Numbered from the stretch's first letter, positions 1 to 8,857 are shown. The stretch: DNA of 64,000 bases from Candidatus Aalborgicola bjergmarkensis (GCA_016708725.1 JADJFE010000012.1:62001-126000); one strand, 5' to 3'. Notes: generated by a model from the letters alone, not told the origin. Translations and numbers: made by a program.

Positions 1-1
1 G

Positions 2-217
2 ATCGGCACGCTGCTGGATTACTGGCCGCCCGATGAATTGCAAGAGTTGGGTGCCATCCAGGCCACCTTGCCCGCCGAAGGCCGCCAGCCGGGTGACATG
101 GTGGAAGTCAAGCTGCGCGCCATTGCCAACGAAACCGGCACACTGGAACTCACCGCCATGGCCATTGGCAGCCAGGAGCACTGGAAAGTGGAATTTGACG
201 TGCGCGAACAAGCGTAA
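2..217 (+). CDS. C-terminal end of a probable Hsp70-family (DnaK-like) protein, partial
   Basis: An open frame runs in from the window edge and stops at TAA 215-217, giving 71 residues rich in acidic and hydrophobic positions and ending in the pattern GTLELTA...HWKVEFDVREQA. Large DnaK-like Hsp70 proteins of Burkholderiales often end in a similar 'GTLEL...W.LEF.VR' beta segment, so this is probably the tail of such a chaperone. The match is from memory of the family and rests on a short segment. The gene converges on thiL with a 12-base gap. Codon use is typical of the GC-rich neighbours. The start and ATPase domain lie outside the window. Confidence 0.45.
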   Translation: MGTLLDYWPPDELQELGAIQATLPAEGRQPGDMVEVKLRAIANETGTLELTAMAIGSQEHWKVEFDVREQA

Positions 218-229
218 TGTCCACGCGGA

Positions 230-1249
230 CTATGCAAAATGGTCAAATCCAGTGAAAGTGTTGGTGTTGGTGTTGGTGTTGGTGTTCGCCAGCGGCAAGC
301 CGTCGGTGCCCAGCAGACGCAATCCCTTTTGTGCATCAATCTGCCCGATACGCGTCACCGGCGTATGGCTAGCAGCGCTGGCAGCCTGTACCGCTGCACG
401 CTGCGCGGGTGGCGCGGTAAACACCAGTTCGTAGTCATCGCCTCCCGCCAGCACACAGCGCAGTGCGGCGGATTCTGACAGCCAGGAGGCAAATGGGTCG
501 TTTGGGCCATTCGCGCTTGTGGGGTGTGCGGGTGCAGCTAGTAAATTAATAGCAGTCTTGGTATCCAGTGTTGCGCCCACCCCGGAGCGCTCCAGGATGT
601 GGCCGAGGTCACCCAGTAGGCCGTCGCTGACATCGGCAGCCGCACTGGCAATGCCGCGCAGCGCCAGCCCGAGCGCGATGCGCGGTGTGGGTTGCTCCAG
701 ACGGACGCGCACCTGGCGCAGCAGCGCTTCGGGCAGTTGCAGCGTGCCCTGCAAGGCCGCCAGCGCCATGGCCGCTACGCCGAGTGTGCCGCTGACGTAA
801 ATGTCGTCACCGGCGCGTGCGCCGTTGCGCAGCAAGGCCTGTCCTGCGGGCACCTCGCCAAAAACCGTGATGCAGATGTTCAAGGGGCCGCGCGTGGTAT
901 CGCCGCCGATGAGTTCGCAGCCATGCAGGTCGGCCAGCGCCAGCAAGCCTTGCGCGAATGGCTCCAGCCAGGCGGTGTCGACGTCGGGTAGTGCCAATGC
1001 CAGCGTGAAGGCCAGGGGCCGCGCGCCGCAGGCTGCCAGGTCGCTCAGGTTGACTGCCAGCGCCTTGTGGCCCAGGGTGTGCGGGTCCACATCGTTGAAA
1101 AAATGCCGACCGGCCACCAGCATGTCAGTGGAAATGGCCAATTGCATACCGGGCGCTGCCTGTAGCAGGGCGCAGTCATCGCCCACACCCAGCACGGCGC
1201 GGGGGGTAGGGCGCGTGAAAAAGCGCTCGATCAGCTCGAATTCCCCCAT
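230..1249 (-). CDS. thiL: Thiamine-monophosphate kinase ThiL
   Basis: ThiL phosphorylates thiamine monophosphate to the active cofactor thiamine diphosphate, using ATP, in the cytoplasm. The 339-residue product begins MGEFELIERFF and carries the family landmarks in order: GVGDDCALL (ATP/Mg binding), STDMLVAGRHF, the LSDLAACGA segment, GGDTTRGP, DVSDGLLGDLGHI and GGDDYELVF near the C-terminus. Length is close to the usual 320-340. An odd feature is the tail, which contains five Asn-Thr pairs just before the C-terminal TFTGFDHFA. They are encoded by a hexanucleotide repeat at 258-286. The repeat lies past the conserved fold and probably does not affect catalysis. The gene is followed upstream, on the same strand, by apaG. 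Confidence 0.95.
   Translation of the reverse strand: MGEFELIERFFTRPTPRAVLGVGDDCALLQAAPGMQLAISTDMLVAGRHFFNDVDPHTLGHKALAVNLSDLAACGARPLAFTLALALPDVDTAWLEPFAQGLLALADLHGCELIGGDTTRGPLNICITVFGEVPAGQALLRNGARAGDDIYVSGTLGVAAMALAALQGTLQLPEALLRQVRVRLEQPTPRIALGLALRGIASAAADVSDGLLGDLGHILERSGVGATLDTKTAINLLAAPAHPTSANGPNDPFASWLSESAALRCVLAGGDDYELVFTAPPAQRAAVQAASAASHTPVTRIGQIDAQKGLRLLGTDGLPLANTNTNTNTNTFTGFDHFA
258..286 (-). repeat. Hexanucleotide tandem repeat in the 3' end of thiL
   Basis: On the plus strand the unit GTGTTG occurs four times, followed by a GTGTT partial copy. On the coding strand it reads AACACC and is translated as alternating Asn-Thr. Because the unit is two codons, gain or loss of copies would keep the thiL frame. 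It lies in the last 20 or so residues, outside the conserved domain. Confidence 0.9.
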
Positions 1250-1272
1250 ATTGCCCAGATTTTCAGTATTTC

Positions 1273-1665
1273 TCAGTGCAGGATGCGCGAGCCACCGGTG
1301 CCGCTGATGGCGTCGAGCACGAACAGCGGCACATCCACCTCAAACCTCTCGCAATCCTCCGCGACGCAGAAAAAACTGCCGTGCATGGTACCGGTGACGG
1401 TGCGCAGCCGGGTGCCACTGGTGTATTCAAAAGTCTGCCCCGGTTGGAGCAAAGGCTGCTGTCCGACTACGCCCAGACCCTTGACTTTTTCGGTATACCC
1501 GTTGGCATCGTTGATATTCCAGGTGCGTGCAATCACCTGCGCAGCAATGTTCCCGGTGTTGGTGATGGTGATCGTGTAGGCAAATAAATATACATCTTCG
1601 TCCGGTGCTGACTGATCGGATAAAAATTGCGGCACGACTTCCACGGATAATTGGTACTTTGGCAT
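1273..1665 (-). CDS. apaG: ApaG domain protein
   Basis: The 130-residue product is a complete ApaG: an immunoglobulin-like beta-sandwich protein of debated function, linked to Co2+ resistance and Ap4A metabolism in enterics. The family signature is clear: YTITITNTG (residues about 29-38), then ARTWNINDANG, GVVGQQPLLQPG and the C-terminal GTMHGSFFC followed by FEVDVPLFVLD. Length matches the usual 125-130. It sits upstream of thiL on the same strand with 23 bases between them and is divergent from rpe, with only 33 bases between the starts, so the two promoters must overlap. Confidence 0.95.
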   Translation of the reverse strand: MPKYQLSVEVVPQFLSDQSAPDEDVYLFAYTITITNTGNIAAQVIARTWNINDANGYTEKVKGLGVVGQQPLLQPGQTFEYTSGTRLRTVTGTMHGSFFCVAEDCERFEVDVPLFVLDAISGTGGSRILH

Positions 1666-1698
1666 CCCTCAATCGTACCCTTTCTTTTCCTTTCTTTC

Positions 1699-2376
1699 AT
1701 GACCTACCGCATCGCCCCCTCCATTTTGTCCGCTGACTTTGCCCGCCTGGGGGAAGAGCTGAAAAACGTTATCGCCGCCGGCTCCGACTGGATCCATTTT
1801 GACGTGATGGACAACCACTATGTCCCTAATCTGACGTTCGGACCCATGGTGTGCCAGGCGCTCAAGCCCCATGCCAAAACCGCAGCGGGCGTGGCGGTGC
1901 CCATTGATGTGCATCTGATGATCAAGCCGGTTGATGCGCTGGCGGCGGCGTTTGCCGATGCCGGGGCCGACCTTATCAGCTTTCACCCCGATGCCTCGCA
2001 TCATGTGCACCGCTCGATCCAGGCGATCAAGGCCAAGGGCTGCCAGGCTGGGCTGGTCTTCAATCCGGCCGAGCCGCTGGACGTACTGGACTGGGTGATT
2101 GACGATATTGATCTGGTGTTGATCATGAGTGTCAACCCCGGCTTTGGTGGCCAGAGCTTTATCGACTCGGCCCTACGCAAGATCGAAGACGTGCGTCGCC
2201 GCATCACGGCCAGCGGCAAAGACATACGGCTGGAAGTCGATGGTGGCATCAAGGCCGACAACATCCGCCGCGTGGCCGACGCCGGAGCTGATACCTTCGT
2301 CGCTGGTAGCGCCATTTTTGGCAAATCCGATTACAAATCAGTCATTGACGCCATGCGTGGGGCGCTGGCGGCTTGA
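1699..2376 (+). CDS. rpe: Ribulose-phosphate 3-epimerase
   Basis: Rpe interconverts D-ribulose 5-phosphate and D-xylulose 5-phosphate in the pentose phosphate and Calvin pathways. The 225-residue TIM barrel shows MTYRIAPSILSADFARLGEE, HFDVMDNHYVPNLTFGP (metal-binding His and catalytic Asp), DVHLMI, MSVNPGFGGQSF and the closing VDGGI and FVAGSAIFG phosphate-binding loops. The start chosen is the ATG at 1699, which gives the normal N-terminus. An in-frame start at 1651 would add an unconserved leader overlapping apaG. Its divergent partner is apaG. Confidence 0.96.
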   Translation: MTYRIAPSILSADFARLGEELKNVIAAGSDWIHFDVMDNHYVPNLTFGPMVCQALKPHAKTAAGVAVPIDVHLMIKPVDALAAAFADAGADLISFHPDASHHVHRSIQAIKAKGCQAGLVFNPAEPLDVLDWVIDDIDLVLIMSVNPGFGGQSFIDSALRKIEDVRRRITASGKDIRLEVDGGIKADNIRRVADAGADTFVAGSAIFGKSDYKSVIDAMRGALAA

Positions 2377-2430
2377 ACTGTTTTCAAGCTAGACCACAGG
2401 CGGGGGAATTTGAAGTGGCCATCAGGGCCA

Positions 2431-4137
2431 TCATGTTTTCTCACGTTCTGATGGATCGTCGAAATATCCTTCAGAAAAAAAACTCCAGCCCGCTCGTCCA
2501 CTGCCTTTGACATGGTACATGGCGGCGTCCGCACGCTGCAGCAAAATATCGGCATTTTGACCATCACGCGGGTACAAACTGATGCCGATACTGGTAGAAA
2601 TAACCCGTGATTCACTGCCAAGACCAATAGGGGAAAGCATGGCTTTGAGGATTTTTTCGGCCACAACAATTGCACCCGATTCATCGCCGATTTCTGGTAA
2701 CAAAATAGTGAATTCGTCACCACCAAGCCTGGCAACCGTATCAACTTCACGCACACAATGAACCAAACGGTTAGCAACCCCTTTCAACAAGGTGTCGCCC
2801 GCTTCGTGCCCCAGGGTATCGTTGATGTGCTTGAAGCGATCCAGATCCAGAAACATCACTGCCAGAATACGTGTCGGGTGGCGTTTGGTCTGGGCCAGCG
2901 CCTGATCCAGATGGTCGCGGAAAAGGCGCCTGTTGGGCAAACCCGTCAAGGCATCATGCAGCGCCTGATGCGCCATGAGCCTTTCGCGTTCCTTACGTTC
3001 GGTAATATCAGCAAAAATTGCGATGTAATGTTCAATCTGGCCCTTACGGTTACGCACCGCTGCAACGCTGATCCATTGTGGATAGATGACCCCATCCTTG
3101 CGACGATTCCAGATTTCCCCATGCCAACCGTCTTCCTTCTGGATGGAGTTCCAGAACCGGGCATAAAAATCAGCACCCTGGCGTCCAGACTTGAGAAGTG
3201 CGGGAGTCTGACCAATCGCTTCTTCAGCGGTGTACCCCGTGGTTTCAGTAAAGGCCTTATTGACCATGATGATCCGCGATGATGCATCGGTGACAGTAAT
3301 CCCCTCCAGCGAATTGTCGAACACCATGCGTGATAGCCGCTGCTGCCGAATAAGTTCACCGGCTTTTTTCATCACACGGTTAAACGCCTGCGTTGTCAGG
3401 CCCACCTCATCCAATCGGTAAACCGGCAAGCTTACAGACTCGTCAATATCTCCATCAACAATCTGATTCAGTCCCTCGGTCATAAGCGCCAAGGGCCGAG
3501 AAACAATCCGGGAAATGAATATCCAGATAAACAAGGTCAATGGAATGCAGGCGGCAACCCCCGCTAGAACAGCATGGCGACCAAACTGTCGTGTGGTCTG
3601 GGCGGCTCTGGCCAGCGAAATTTCCACGGTGACAGCCCCTAAAACGGTACCTGCAGGAACATTGTGGCAAGCCAGACAATTTTTCCCCAGGTAGTTTTCT
3701 TCCGCAATAGCCGACATGACCGCACGCATGCGCTCTTCGCCATCACTGCCGGTTACAACGGAGTAAACAGACTTGCCGGACTGAAGGACCGACACTTCCA
3801 CCGGATCAGAAGCATTTTCCCCTTCCATGCCTTTGCCAAACTGGCGCGACACTGCGTCCCCCCGGATAACCTTGAGTGCCTCTATCTGATCCATTTCCTT
3901 GATCTGATTCAGAAACACCTGGCGCTGGTGCGCATTGCCGGTGATCATCATGGCAGTCAAACCCGCCAGCGTCATCTGGTGGACGTTGTTGGCAAAATCC
4001 TGCGCCTGGGCAACGGCAATTGTGCGTTGTTCCAAAGTTGCCCAGTGAATCAAACCTGCTCCGGCAAGAATGACCGACATCAAAATAGACAGTACCAACC
4101 GAACCCAAATCTTCACGGAAAAACCCTTGATAATCAT
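2431..4137 (-). CDS. Membrane diguanylate cyclase: heme-c sensor, HAMP, PAS, GGDEF
   Basis: This 568-residue protein probably makes cyclic di-GMP in response to a periplasmic signal. From the N-terminus it has a membrane helix (about residues 8-30), a periplasmic region of about 160 residues ending in NCLACHN (a CxxCH heme-c attachment motif at 3661-3681), a second membrane helix, a HAMP linker (SRIVSRPLALMTEGLNQI), a PAS domain (MVFDNSLEGITVTDASSRI through IAIFADITERKE) and a GGDEF domain with DALTGLPNRR and RLGGDEF. The RxxD product-inhibition site is present five residues before GGDEF (REVD), so feedback inhibition is expected. No EAL domain follows. The start is the ATG at 4137; an upstream in-frame start adds 24 residues without family character. 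It stands alone, tail-to-tail with rpe. Confidence 0.88.
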   Translation of the reverse strand: MIIKGFSVKIWVRLVLSILMSVILAGAGLIHWATLEQRTIAVAQAQDFANNVHQMTLAGLTAMMITGNAHQRQVFLNQIKEMDQIEALKVIRGDAVSRQFGKGMEGENASDPVEVSVLQSGKSVYSVVTGSDGEERMRAVMSAIAEENYLGKNCLACHNVPAGTVLGAVTVEISLARAAQTTRQFGRHAVLAGVAACIPLTLFIWIFISRIVSRPLALMTEGLNQIVDGDIDESVSLPVYRLDEVGLTTQAFNRVMKKAGELIRQQRLSRMVFDNSLEGITVTDASSRIIMVNKAFTETTGYTAEEAIGQTPALLKSGRQGADFYARFWNSIQKEDGWHGEIWNRRKDGVIYPQWISVAAVRNRKGQIEHYIAIFADITERKERERLMAHQALHDALTGLPNRRLFRDHLDQALAQTKRHPTRILAVMFLDLDRFKHINDTLGHEAGDTLLKGVANRLVHCVREVDTVARLGGDEFTILLPEIGDESGAIVVAEKILKAMLSPIGLGSESRVISTSIGISLYPRDGQNADILLQRADAAMYHVKGSGRAGWSFFSEGYFDDPSEREKT

Positions 4138-4406
4138 TGGCCATGTCGGTACCAACACAGGCCGATGTCCCGGATTGTATGCGCGACACCCATCTCTTCC
4201 AACATCCAATGCAGCATAATGAGAATCAGGAAAAATTCCGCATAATGCGCGCTACACAGCGAAAAACCACACGATCATCCCGCAATAAGAGTTGATTCAA
4301 TCGCTTCAGTTGCAGAGTGTCGGCGATGTGCCCAACCTCCCCAGACTGGGGTGTGTTTGCTTGCTCTAAAATCTAACCCGATTACTACCGGCTTTTGGAC
4401 CCCCAT

Positions 4407-6026
4407 ATGAAATTACTGGCATGCGTGGCTCACGTTGATCCATCCAAATTATATTTTTTAGAGCGACAACTCCTTTCTATCAAGAATATAGGTATTTCGT
4501 CTAACGTCTTTATCATAACAAATGTTATGGGGAATGAAGACATAGCCAGGATCAGTTCACATATCCCAGATCAATCCATTGATTTTCAGGTAGAAATATT
4601 CAACCAGGATTTGAAAGAGCTAGAGAGTCCATGGCTCCTCACCTGGGTTCACAAATCTATTATGAAAAATAAATTCCAAGATGCTTCATTCACCCATTTT
4701 TTAAATATAGAAGATGACATGGACTTTACCAAGAGTAATTTCCAATATTGGTTAAGCAATCGAGAAATGTTGCGAGCCTATAACTTATTTCCATCTTTCC
4801 TGAGAATCGAGCGCCAGACTGATACTGGAGAATGGTTTTGGACGGACTCCATGCGCGGGGATGCATTTGACCATGCAGAACTTCCCTATCTAAGAATCTC
4901 GGATGACTTCTGGTTCATTAATTTGCCACGCCCTTATCAGGGTATGTTTTTATATGACAGGGAATTAATGCAAGAGCATATTGATTCCGATTCTTTTGAC
5001 TTGGAAAAAGCCGTTCCCAATTGGAAGCATGCCATTACCCATAATGGGTGGCCACTCGGACTTACCGAGCAAGCCAACTACGGGATTTCTAAAAATAATC
5101 TTCCACAGGGAATTTATTCAAGGAATTTTTTGCCTTTCTATCCAAAATTCGAACTCTTCGATCCAAGTTGCTTTGTCCACCATATGCCTAATAAATACGT
5201 GCGTATGGAGCATAGTGATTTGGGAAAGGTTGCTCTATCCGATCTATTCAAAAAAAATACTTCCATCCAGTCGAGTGACAGCATACAAAATATCCATGCA
5301 GAAAATGATGGGAAGGTAAGTAATAAATGGTCATCGTATTTGCCTTATTATGACTGGCTATTTGGTGATATATCCTCCGACAGAATTCGACTCCTGGAAA
5401 TTGGTGTACAAAACGGTGGATCCCTTGAGACATGGGCAAAATATTTTATCAATGCCGAGTTCATCGTTGGGTGTGATATTAATGAAAAGTGCAGTCAACT
5501 TGTTTTTGAAGATAAAAGAATATCGGTAATTATTGGAAACGCCAATTCTCAGGATGTTTATGAGAAGTTGGGAAAATTACAGAAATTTGACGTTATTATC
5601 GACGATGGATCTCACTTGTCAGAGGATATGCTTGTGTCTTTTGTGAACTACTTCCCGCTTCTTAAACCTGGTGGGATCTATGTTGTTGAGGATACTCATG
5701 CTGTTTATTGGCGCAGAGAGACAAAAATCGGGTCAAATAACGCAATAAAGTTTTTTCAAGTGCTTTCCGATGTTGTTAATTATCAGTTTTGGCATGGCGA
5801 TTCCTCAATCGATGAAGTTCTTTTACCTTATTTTGTATCTTCTGTTCCAGCCTATCTAAAAGAAGGTTGGATTGATTCTGTGGAATTTAGAAACTCAATT
5901 ATCACCATTCGCAAGGCCAAGACTGCTGATCATGCAAAAGTCGGAAGTATGAATATCACCGGGAATTCAGCAGAGGTGGATCCTGAGCCTTTGCGTGTAA
6001 GAAATGCTCAGAAGTTAATAAGATGA
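4407..6026 (+). CDS. Fusion protein: glycosyltransferase-like domain plus SAM methyltransferase
   Basis: The 539-residue product has two parts. Residues 1 to about 300 look like a GT-A-type glycosyltransferase-like domain: start MKLLACVAHVD, an acidic NIEDDMDF motif in the place of a metal-binding DxD, and a FLYDRELM segment. Residues about 315-500 form a class I methyltransferase: RLLEIGVQNGGSLE (SAM loop), VGCDIN, FDVIIDDGSHLSEDM and LKPGGIYVVEDTHA. The second part resembles the macrocin-O-methyltransferase/CmcI-like group. The ATG at 4407 is preferred to a TTG at 4395. The gene is visibly AT-richer than its neighbours, suggesting transfer from another genome. It heads a run of plus-strand glycan genes. 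Substrates are unknown. Confidence 0.75.
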   Translation: MKLLACVAHVDPSKLYFLERQLLSIKNIGISSNVFIITNVMGNEDIARISSHIPDQSIDFQVEIFNQDLKELESPWLLTWVHKSIMKNKFQDASFTHFLNIEDDMDFTKSNFQYWLSNREMLRAYNLFPSFLRIERQTDTGEWFWTDSMRGDAFDHAELPYLRISDDFWFINLPRPYQGMFLYDRELMQEHIDSDSFDLEKAVPNWKHAITHNGWPLGLTEQANYGISKNNLPQGIYSRNFLPFYPKFELFDPSCFVHHMPNKYVRMEHSDLGKVALSDLFKKNTSIQSSDSIQNIHAENDGKVSNKWSSYLPYYDWLFGDISSDRIRLLEIGVQNGGSLETWAKYFINAEFIVGCDINEKCSQLVFEDKRISVIIGNANSQDVYEKLGKLQKFDVIIDDGSHLSEDMLVSFVNYFPLLKPGGIYVVEDTHAVYWRRETKIGSNNAIKFFQVLSDVVNYQFWHGDSSIDEVLLPYFVSSVPAYLKEGWIDSVEFRNSIITIRKAKTADHAKVGSMNITGNSAEVDPEPLRVRNAQKLIR

Positions 6027-6115
6027 CCTACATTGTTGTTTTATATCATTCTTGAGAAATTTTTATTTTATTAATATAAACGCATAATATATGCTATTTT
6101 TCGGAAAACCGCACG

Positions 6116-7996
6116 ATGACCCTGCAAGAAAAGTTGATCCAGGCGCTTCAATTGCAAAGCGCCGGCGATGTGGCTGGCGCTTCCAGACTGTTTTTGGAAA
6201 TACTGGAAGTTGATCGGAATAACGTCTACTGCCTGTATTCGTTAGGACTGATCGAGCTTAACGCAGGCCGCCTGCAACAAGCGCTGGATTTATGTAACCG
6301 TGGTGTTATGGCAACGCCAGAGTTTGCACCACTGCACTATCTGCAAGGTTCAGTCTGTCAGGCTATGGGCAAGAATGAGGAGGCGTTGCGTAGCTACGAT
6401 GCCGCACTTGCCATCAACCCGCAGTCCGCCGAGGTTTTACTCAATAGCGGAGCACTGCTGCGCAGCATGTTTCGTCACAAGGATGCGGTGGAGCGCTTCA
6501 ACCGGATTCTGGCTTTTGATCCCACGCATGTCTCTGCCTTGGGAAATTGCGGTATCGTGCTTACCGAATTCAAACAAAGCGAACGCGCCATCGCCATGTT
6601 TGAACTACTCATCCGCACCAAGCCGGACTATGACTATGCATTAGGCTTGCTGATTTATGAACGCATGCATATCTGTGACTGGACTGGATTTGATGCGCTG
6701 CGGCAGGAAATTTTGAACGGTATTTCTGCTGGCAAGCGGGTATGCAAATCACTGGCCTTTATGGCCTTATCGGACGAAGCGCGTGACCACCAACGGTGCG
6801 CGCAAATCTTTGCAACACATTTTTACCCTAGGCGACCGGATCGGTTATGGCAGGGTGAGCGTTACCGCCACCGAAAAATCCGCATTGCGTACGTTTCCCC
6901 CGATTTGCGCGAACATCCCGTTGGTCATTTGATGGCGGGTGTATTTGAGCAGCACGACAAATCGCGTTTTGAAACCATCGCCATCTCATTAGGGATTGAT
7001 GACCAGAGCCGCCTGCGCACGCGCATGTTGAAAGCTTTTGATCACTTCATTGACGTGCGTGATAAAACGTCCCAGCAAATTGCCCGGCTTATGCGCGAAA
7101 TGGAGGTGGATATCGCCATTGACCTAGGGGGCTACACCTCCGATACGCGCACCGACATTTTCTCCCATAGACCGGCACCTGTACAGGTCAATTATCTGGG
7201 TTATCCTGGCACCATGGGGGTGGATTATTTCGACTATATCCTGGCGGACCGCCACATTATTCCACCAGAGCAGCAGAATTACTACGACGAAAAGGTCGTA
7301 TATCTTCCCGACACCTATCTACCAACGGACAGTAGCGTACGGATATCCGAACGCACGCCCAGTCGCACCGAATGCGGCCTACCGGAAACCGGTGTGGTGT
7401 TTTGTTCTTTTAGCCACGACTACAAGATCGCTCCACATATGTTTGATGTCTGGATGTCCTTGCTACGGCAGGTTCCAGGCAGTGTGTTGTGGCTGGTCTC
7501 ACGCGGCGAGTCAGTACAAGGAAATCTGCGCCGGGAAGCAGAGATTCGCGGTGTTGATCCTGGTCGCTTGGTATATGCAAGCCGGGTTCCCCTGGTGGAA
7601 GACCACCTTGCCCGCTATCGCCAGGCCGACCTGTTTCTTGACACCCACCCCTACAACGCACACACCACGGCAGCGGATGCCCTGATGGCGGGCTTGCCGG
7701 TTGTGACCTATATGGGTAATTCATTTCCATCGCGCGTTGCAGGCAGCTTGTTGTATGCCGCCGGTATTCCTGAGCTGGCGACCCGCTCCTTGCAGGAGTA
7801 CGAAACCCTGGCTCTGCGTCTTGCACTGAATCCAGACCTGCGAAAAATTTACAAGGACAAAATAGCCCATAATCGCGCCCATTTTCCGCTCTTTGATACC
7901 AGTAGCTTCTGTTTCAATCTGGAGGCCGCATACATTGCAATGTGGCGCGAGCGGCAACTCGGAGAAGTGCACGACGAGATTGGTCTTCATAACTGA
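6116..7996 (+). CDS. TPR protein with O-GlcNAc-transferase-like (GT41) domain
   Basis: The 626-residue protein combines N-terminal TPR repeats (residues about 1-190) with a two-lobed GT41 catalytic region. The latter shows IRIAYVSPDLREHPVGHLM, a DIAIDLGGYTSDTR strand, the APVQVNYLGYPGTMGVDYFDYILAD signature and DLFLDTHPYNAHTTAADALMAGLPVVT. GT41 enzymes transfer GlcNAc or related sugars from UDP-sugars to Ser/Thr of proteins. Bacterial versions often modify flagellin, pilin or adhesins, with the TPRs presenting the acceptor. The gene follows the fused transferase/methyltransferase gene after an AT-rich 89-base gap and is nine bases before the DUF5672 gene. Acceptor and donor are not shown by the sequence. 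Confidence 0.87.
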   Translation: MTLQEKLIQALQLQSAGDVAGASRLFLEILEVDRNNVYCLYSLGLIELNAGRLQQALDLCNRGVMATPEFAPLHYLQGSVCQAMGKNEEALRSYDAALAINPQSAEVLLNSGALLRSMFRHKDAVERFNRILAFDPTHVSALGNCGIVLTEFKQSERAIAMFELLIRTKPDYDYALGLLIYERMHICDWTGFDALRQEILNGISAGKRVCKSLAFMALSDEARDHQRCAQIFATHFYPRRPDRLWQGERYRHRKIRIAYVSPDLREHPVGHLMAGVFEQHDKSRFETIAISLGIDDQSRLRTRMLKAFDHFIDVRDKTSQQIARLMREMEVDIAIDLGGYTSDTRTDIFSHRPAPVQVNYLGYPGTMGVDYFDYILADRHIIPPEQQNYYDEKVVYLPDTYLPTDSSVRISERTPSRTECGLPETGVVFCSFSHDYKIAPHMFDVWMSLLRQVPGSVLWLVSRGESVQGNLRREAEIRGVDPGRLVYASRVPLVEDHLARYRQADLFLDTHPYNAHTTAADALMAGLPVVTYMGNSFPSRVAGSLLYAAGIPELATRSLQEYETLALRLALNPDLRKIYKDKIAHNRAHFPLFDTSSFCFNLEAAYIAMWRERQLGEVHDEIGLHN

Positions 7997-8004
7997 ACTT
8001 TTTA

Positions 8005-8760
8005 ATGAATATGAAAACAGGAAACGTCCTGGTATTGATCCCTATCTACAAAGACAAACTGGATGATATCGAGCGTTATTCCGTCGAGTATTCCTTGTCA
8101 GCATTGGCCAATAGGGAAATCCGCTTCATAGGACCGCAAAGTCTTGATATTGCATACTACGCATCGCATTACAAGAATATACCTTTCGAGTCTTTCCCAG
8201 CGCCATGTTTTGAATCCATAGAAGAATACAATCGCCTGCTGCTCAGCAAGTATTTTTATGATCGATACGATGATTATGAATTTATCCTGATTCTGCAAAC
8301 GGATGCAATAGTCTTGCGTGACGAACTCGATTTTTGGTGCACCCAGCCCTTTGATTATGTTGGCGCCCCGTGGCCATTTGGATATGAGCTGTTTGTGAAT
8401 TTGGGATTATTCGAAGGAAGCTTCGGTAGGCATGTGCGTGTCACGGTTGGGAACGGTGGTTTGAGCCTGCGCAGGGTGGATAAATGCAAAAATATTTTGT
8501 CCGAGTTTGCAACTGCAATTGATGTTTTTTGCAAAACCGGGTCCAGCGAAGATTTATTCTTTTCGGTTATGGGTTCGTTATCACATGACTTTGTTGTCCC
8601 CAATGAGATTACCGCTTCCCGTTTTGCCATGGAATTAAGGCCATCCTATTATTACCATGTAAATGGTGGTCATGTTCCGATGGGTGGACATGCCTGGTAC
8701 AAGACCGATCCAGAATTCTGGAAGCCACTCCTGTCGACTTCGTTTGGCGAAGAAAAGTAG
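8005..8760 (+). CDS. DUF5672-family glycosyltransferase-like protein
   Basis: The 251-residue product starts MNMKTGNVLVLIPIYKD and carries the DUF5672 landmarks: ILILQTDAIVLRDELDFW, FDYVGAPWPF, VGNGGLSLRRVDKC, a SSEDLFFSVMG acidic motif and the closing GGHAWYK. The family is found in surface-polysaccharide and protein-glycosylation clusters and is regarded as a GT-A-like transferase. No reaction has been assigned to this member. It follows the GT41 gene after eight bases, so the two are probably co-transcribed. Its AT content is higher than that of the housekeeping genes around it. Confidence 0.75.
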   Translation: MNMKTGNVLVLIPIYKDKLDDIERYSVEYSLSALANREIRFIGPQSLDIAYYASHYKNIPFESFPAPCFESIEEYNRLLLSKYFYDRYDDYEFILILQTDAIVLRDELDFWCTQPFDYVGAPWPFGYELFVNLGLFEGSFGRHVRVTVGNGGLSLRRVDKCKNILSEFATAIDVFCKTGSSEDLFFSVMGSLSHDFVVPNEITASRFAMELRPSYYYHVNGGHVPMGGHAWYKTDPEFWKPLLSTSFGEEK

Positions 8761-8802
8761 CCGTTGGATGGTCGATCACTTCGTTTCCTGGAAACCCGTA
8801 CA

Positions 8803-8808
8803 TATAAT
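8803..8808 (+). promoter_or_regulatory. Consensus -10 box upstream of the methyltransferase gene
   Basis: A perfect TATAAT lies 55 bases before the GTG start of the next gene. The matching -35 region, near 8780-8785, is weak. The expected transcription start (about 8815) falls at the beginning of the hexamer repeat, so the repeat would form the 5' leader. Confidence 0.5.
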
Positions 8809-8812
8809 AGTG

Positions 8813-8848
8813 GCGAATGCGAATGCGAATGCGAATGCGAATGCGAAG
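8813..8848 (+). repeat. Hexanucleotide repeat between -10 box and ribosome binding site
   Basis: Five exact copies of GCGAAT are followed by GCGAAG, whose last bases merge into the ribosome-binding AAGGAG (8846-8851). The repeat is therefore in the predicted untranslated leader of the methyltransferase gene rather than in its coding part. It lies in a frame that could also be read as alternating Ala-Asn. Confidence 0.9.
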
Positions 8849-8857
8849 GAGCGAACA

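Noticed and set aside
230..300. NT/VLV repeat read as a CRISPR or structured array
   Set aside because: Units are 6 bases without spacers, and the frame belongs to thiL. It is a simple tandem repeat.
2395..2435. Third copy of the inverted-repeat element near the end of rpe
   Set aside because: Only GGGGGAATTTGAAGTGG and a few neighbouring bases are shared with the sequence just outside the element at 55815. The element ends and interior are absent, so it is at best a trace of a different repeat.
4341..4365. CCCCAGACTGGGG hairpin upstream of the first glycan gene
   Set aside because: The stem is four to five bases with no T-run following on either strand, so it was not called a terminator.
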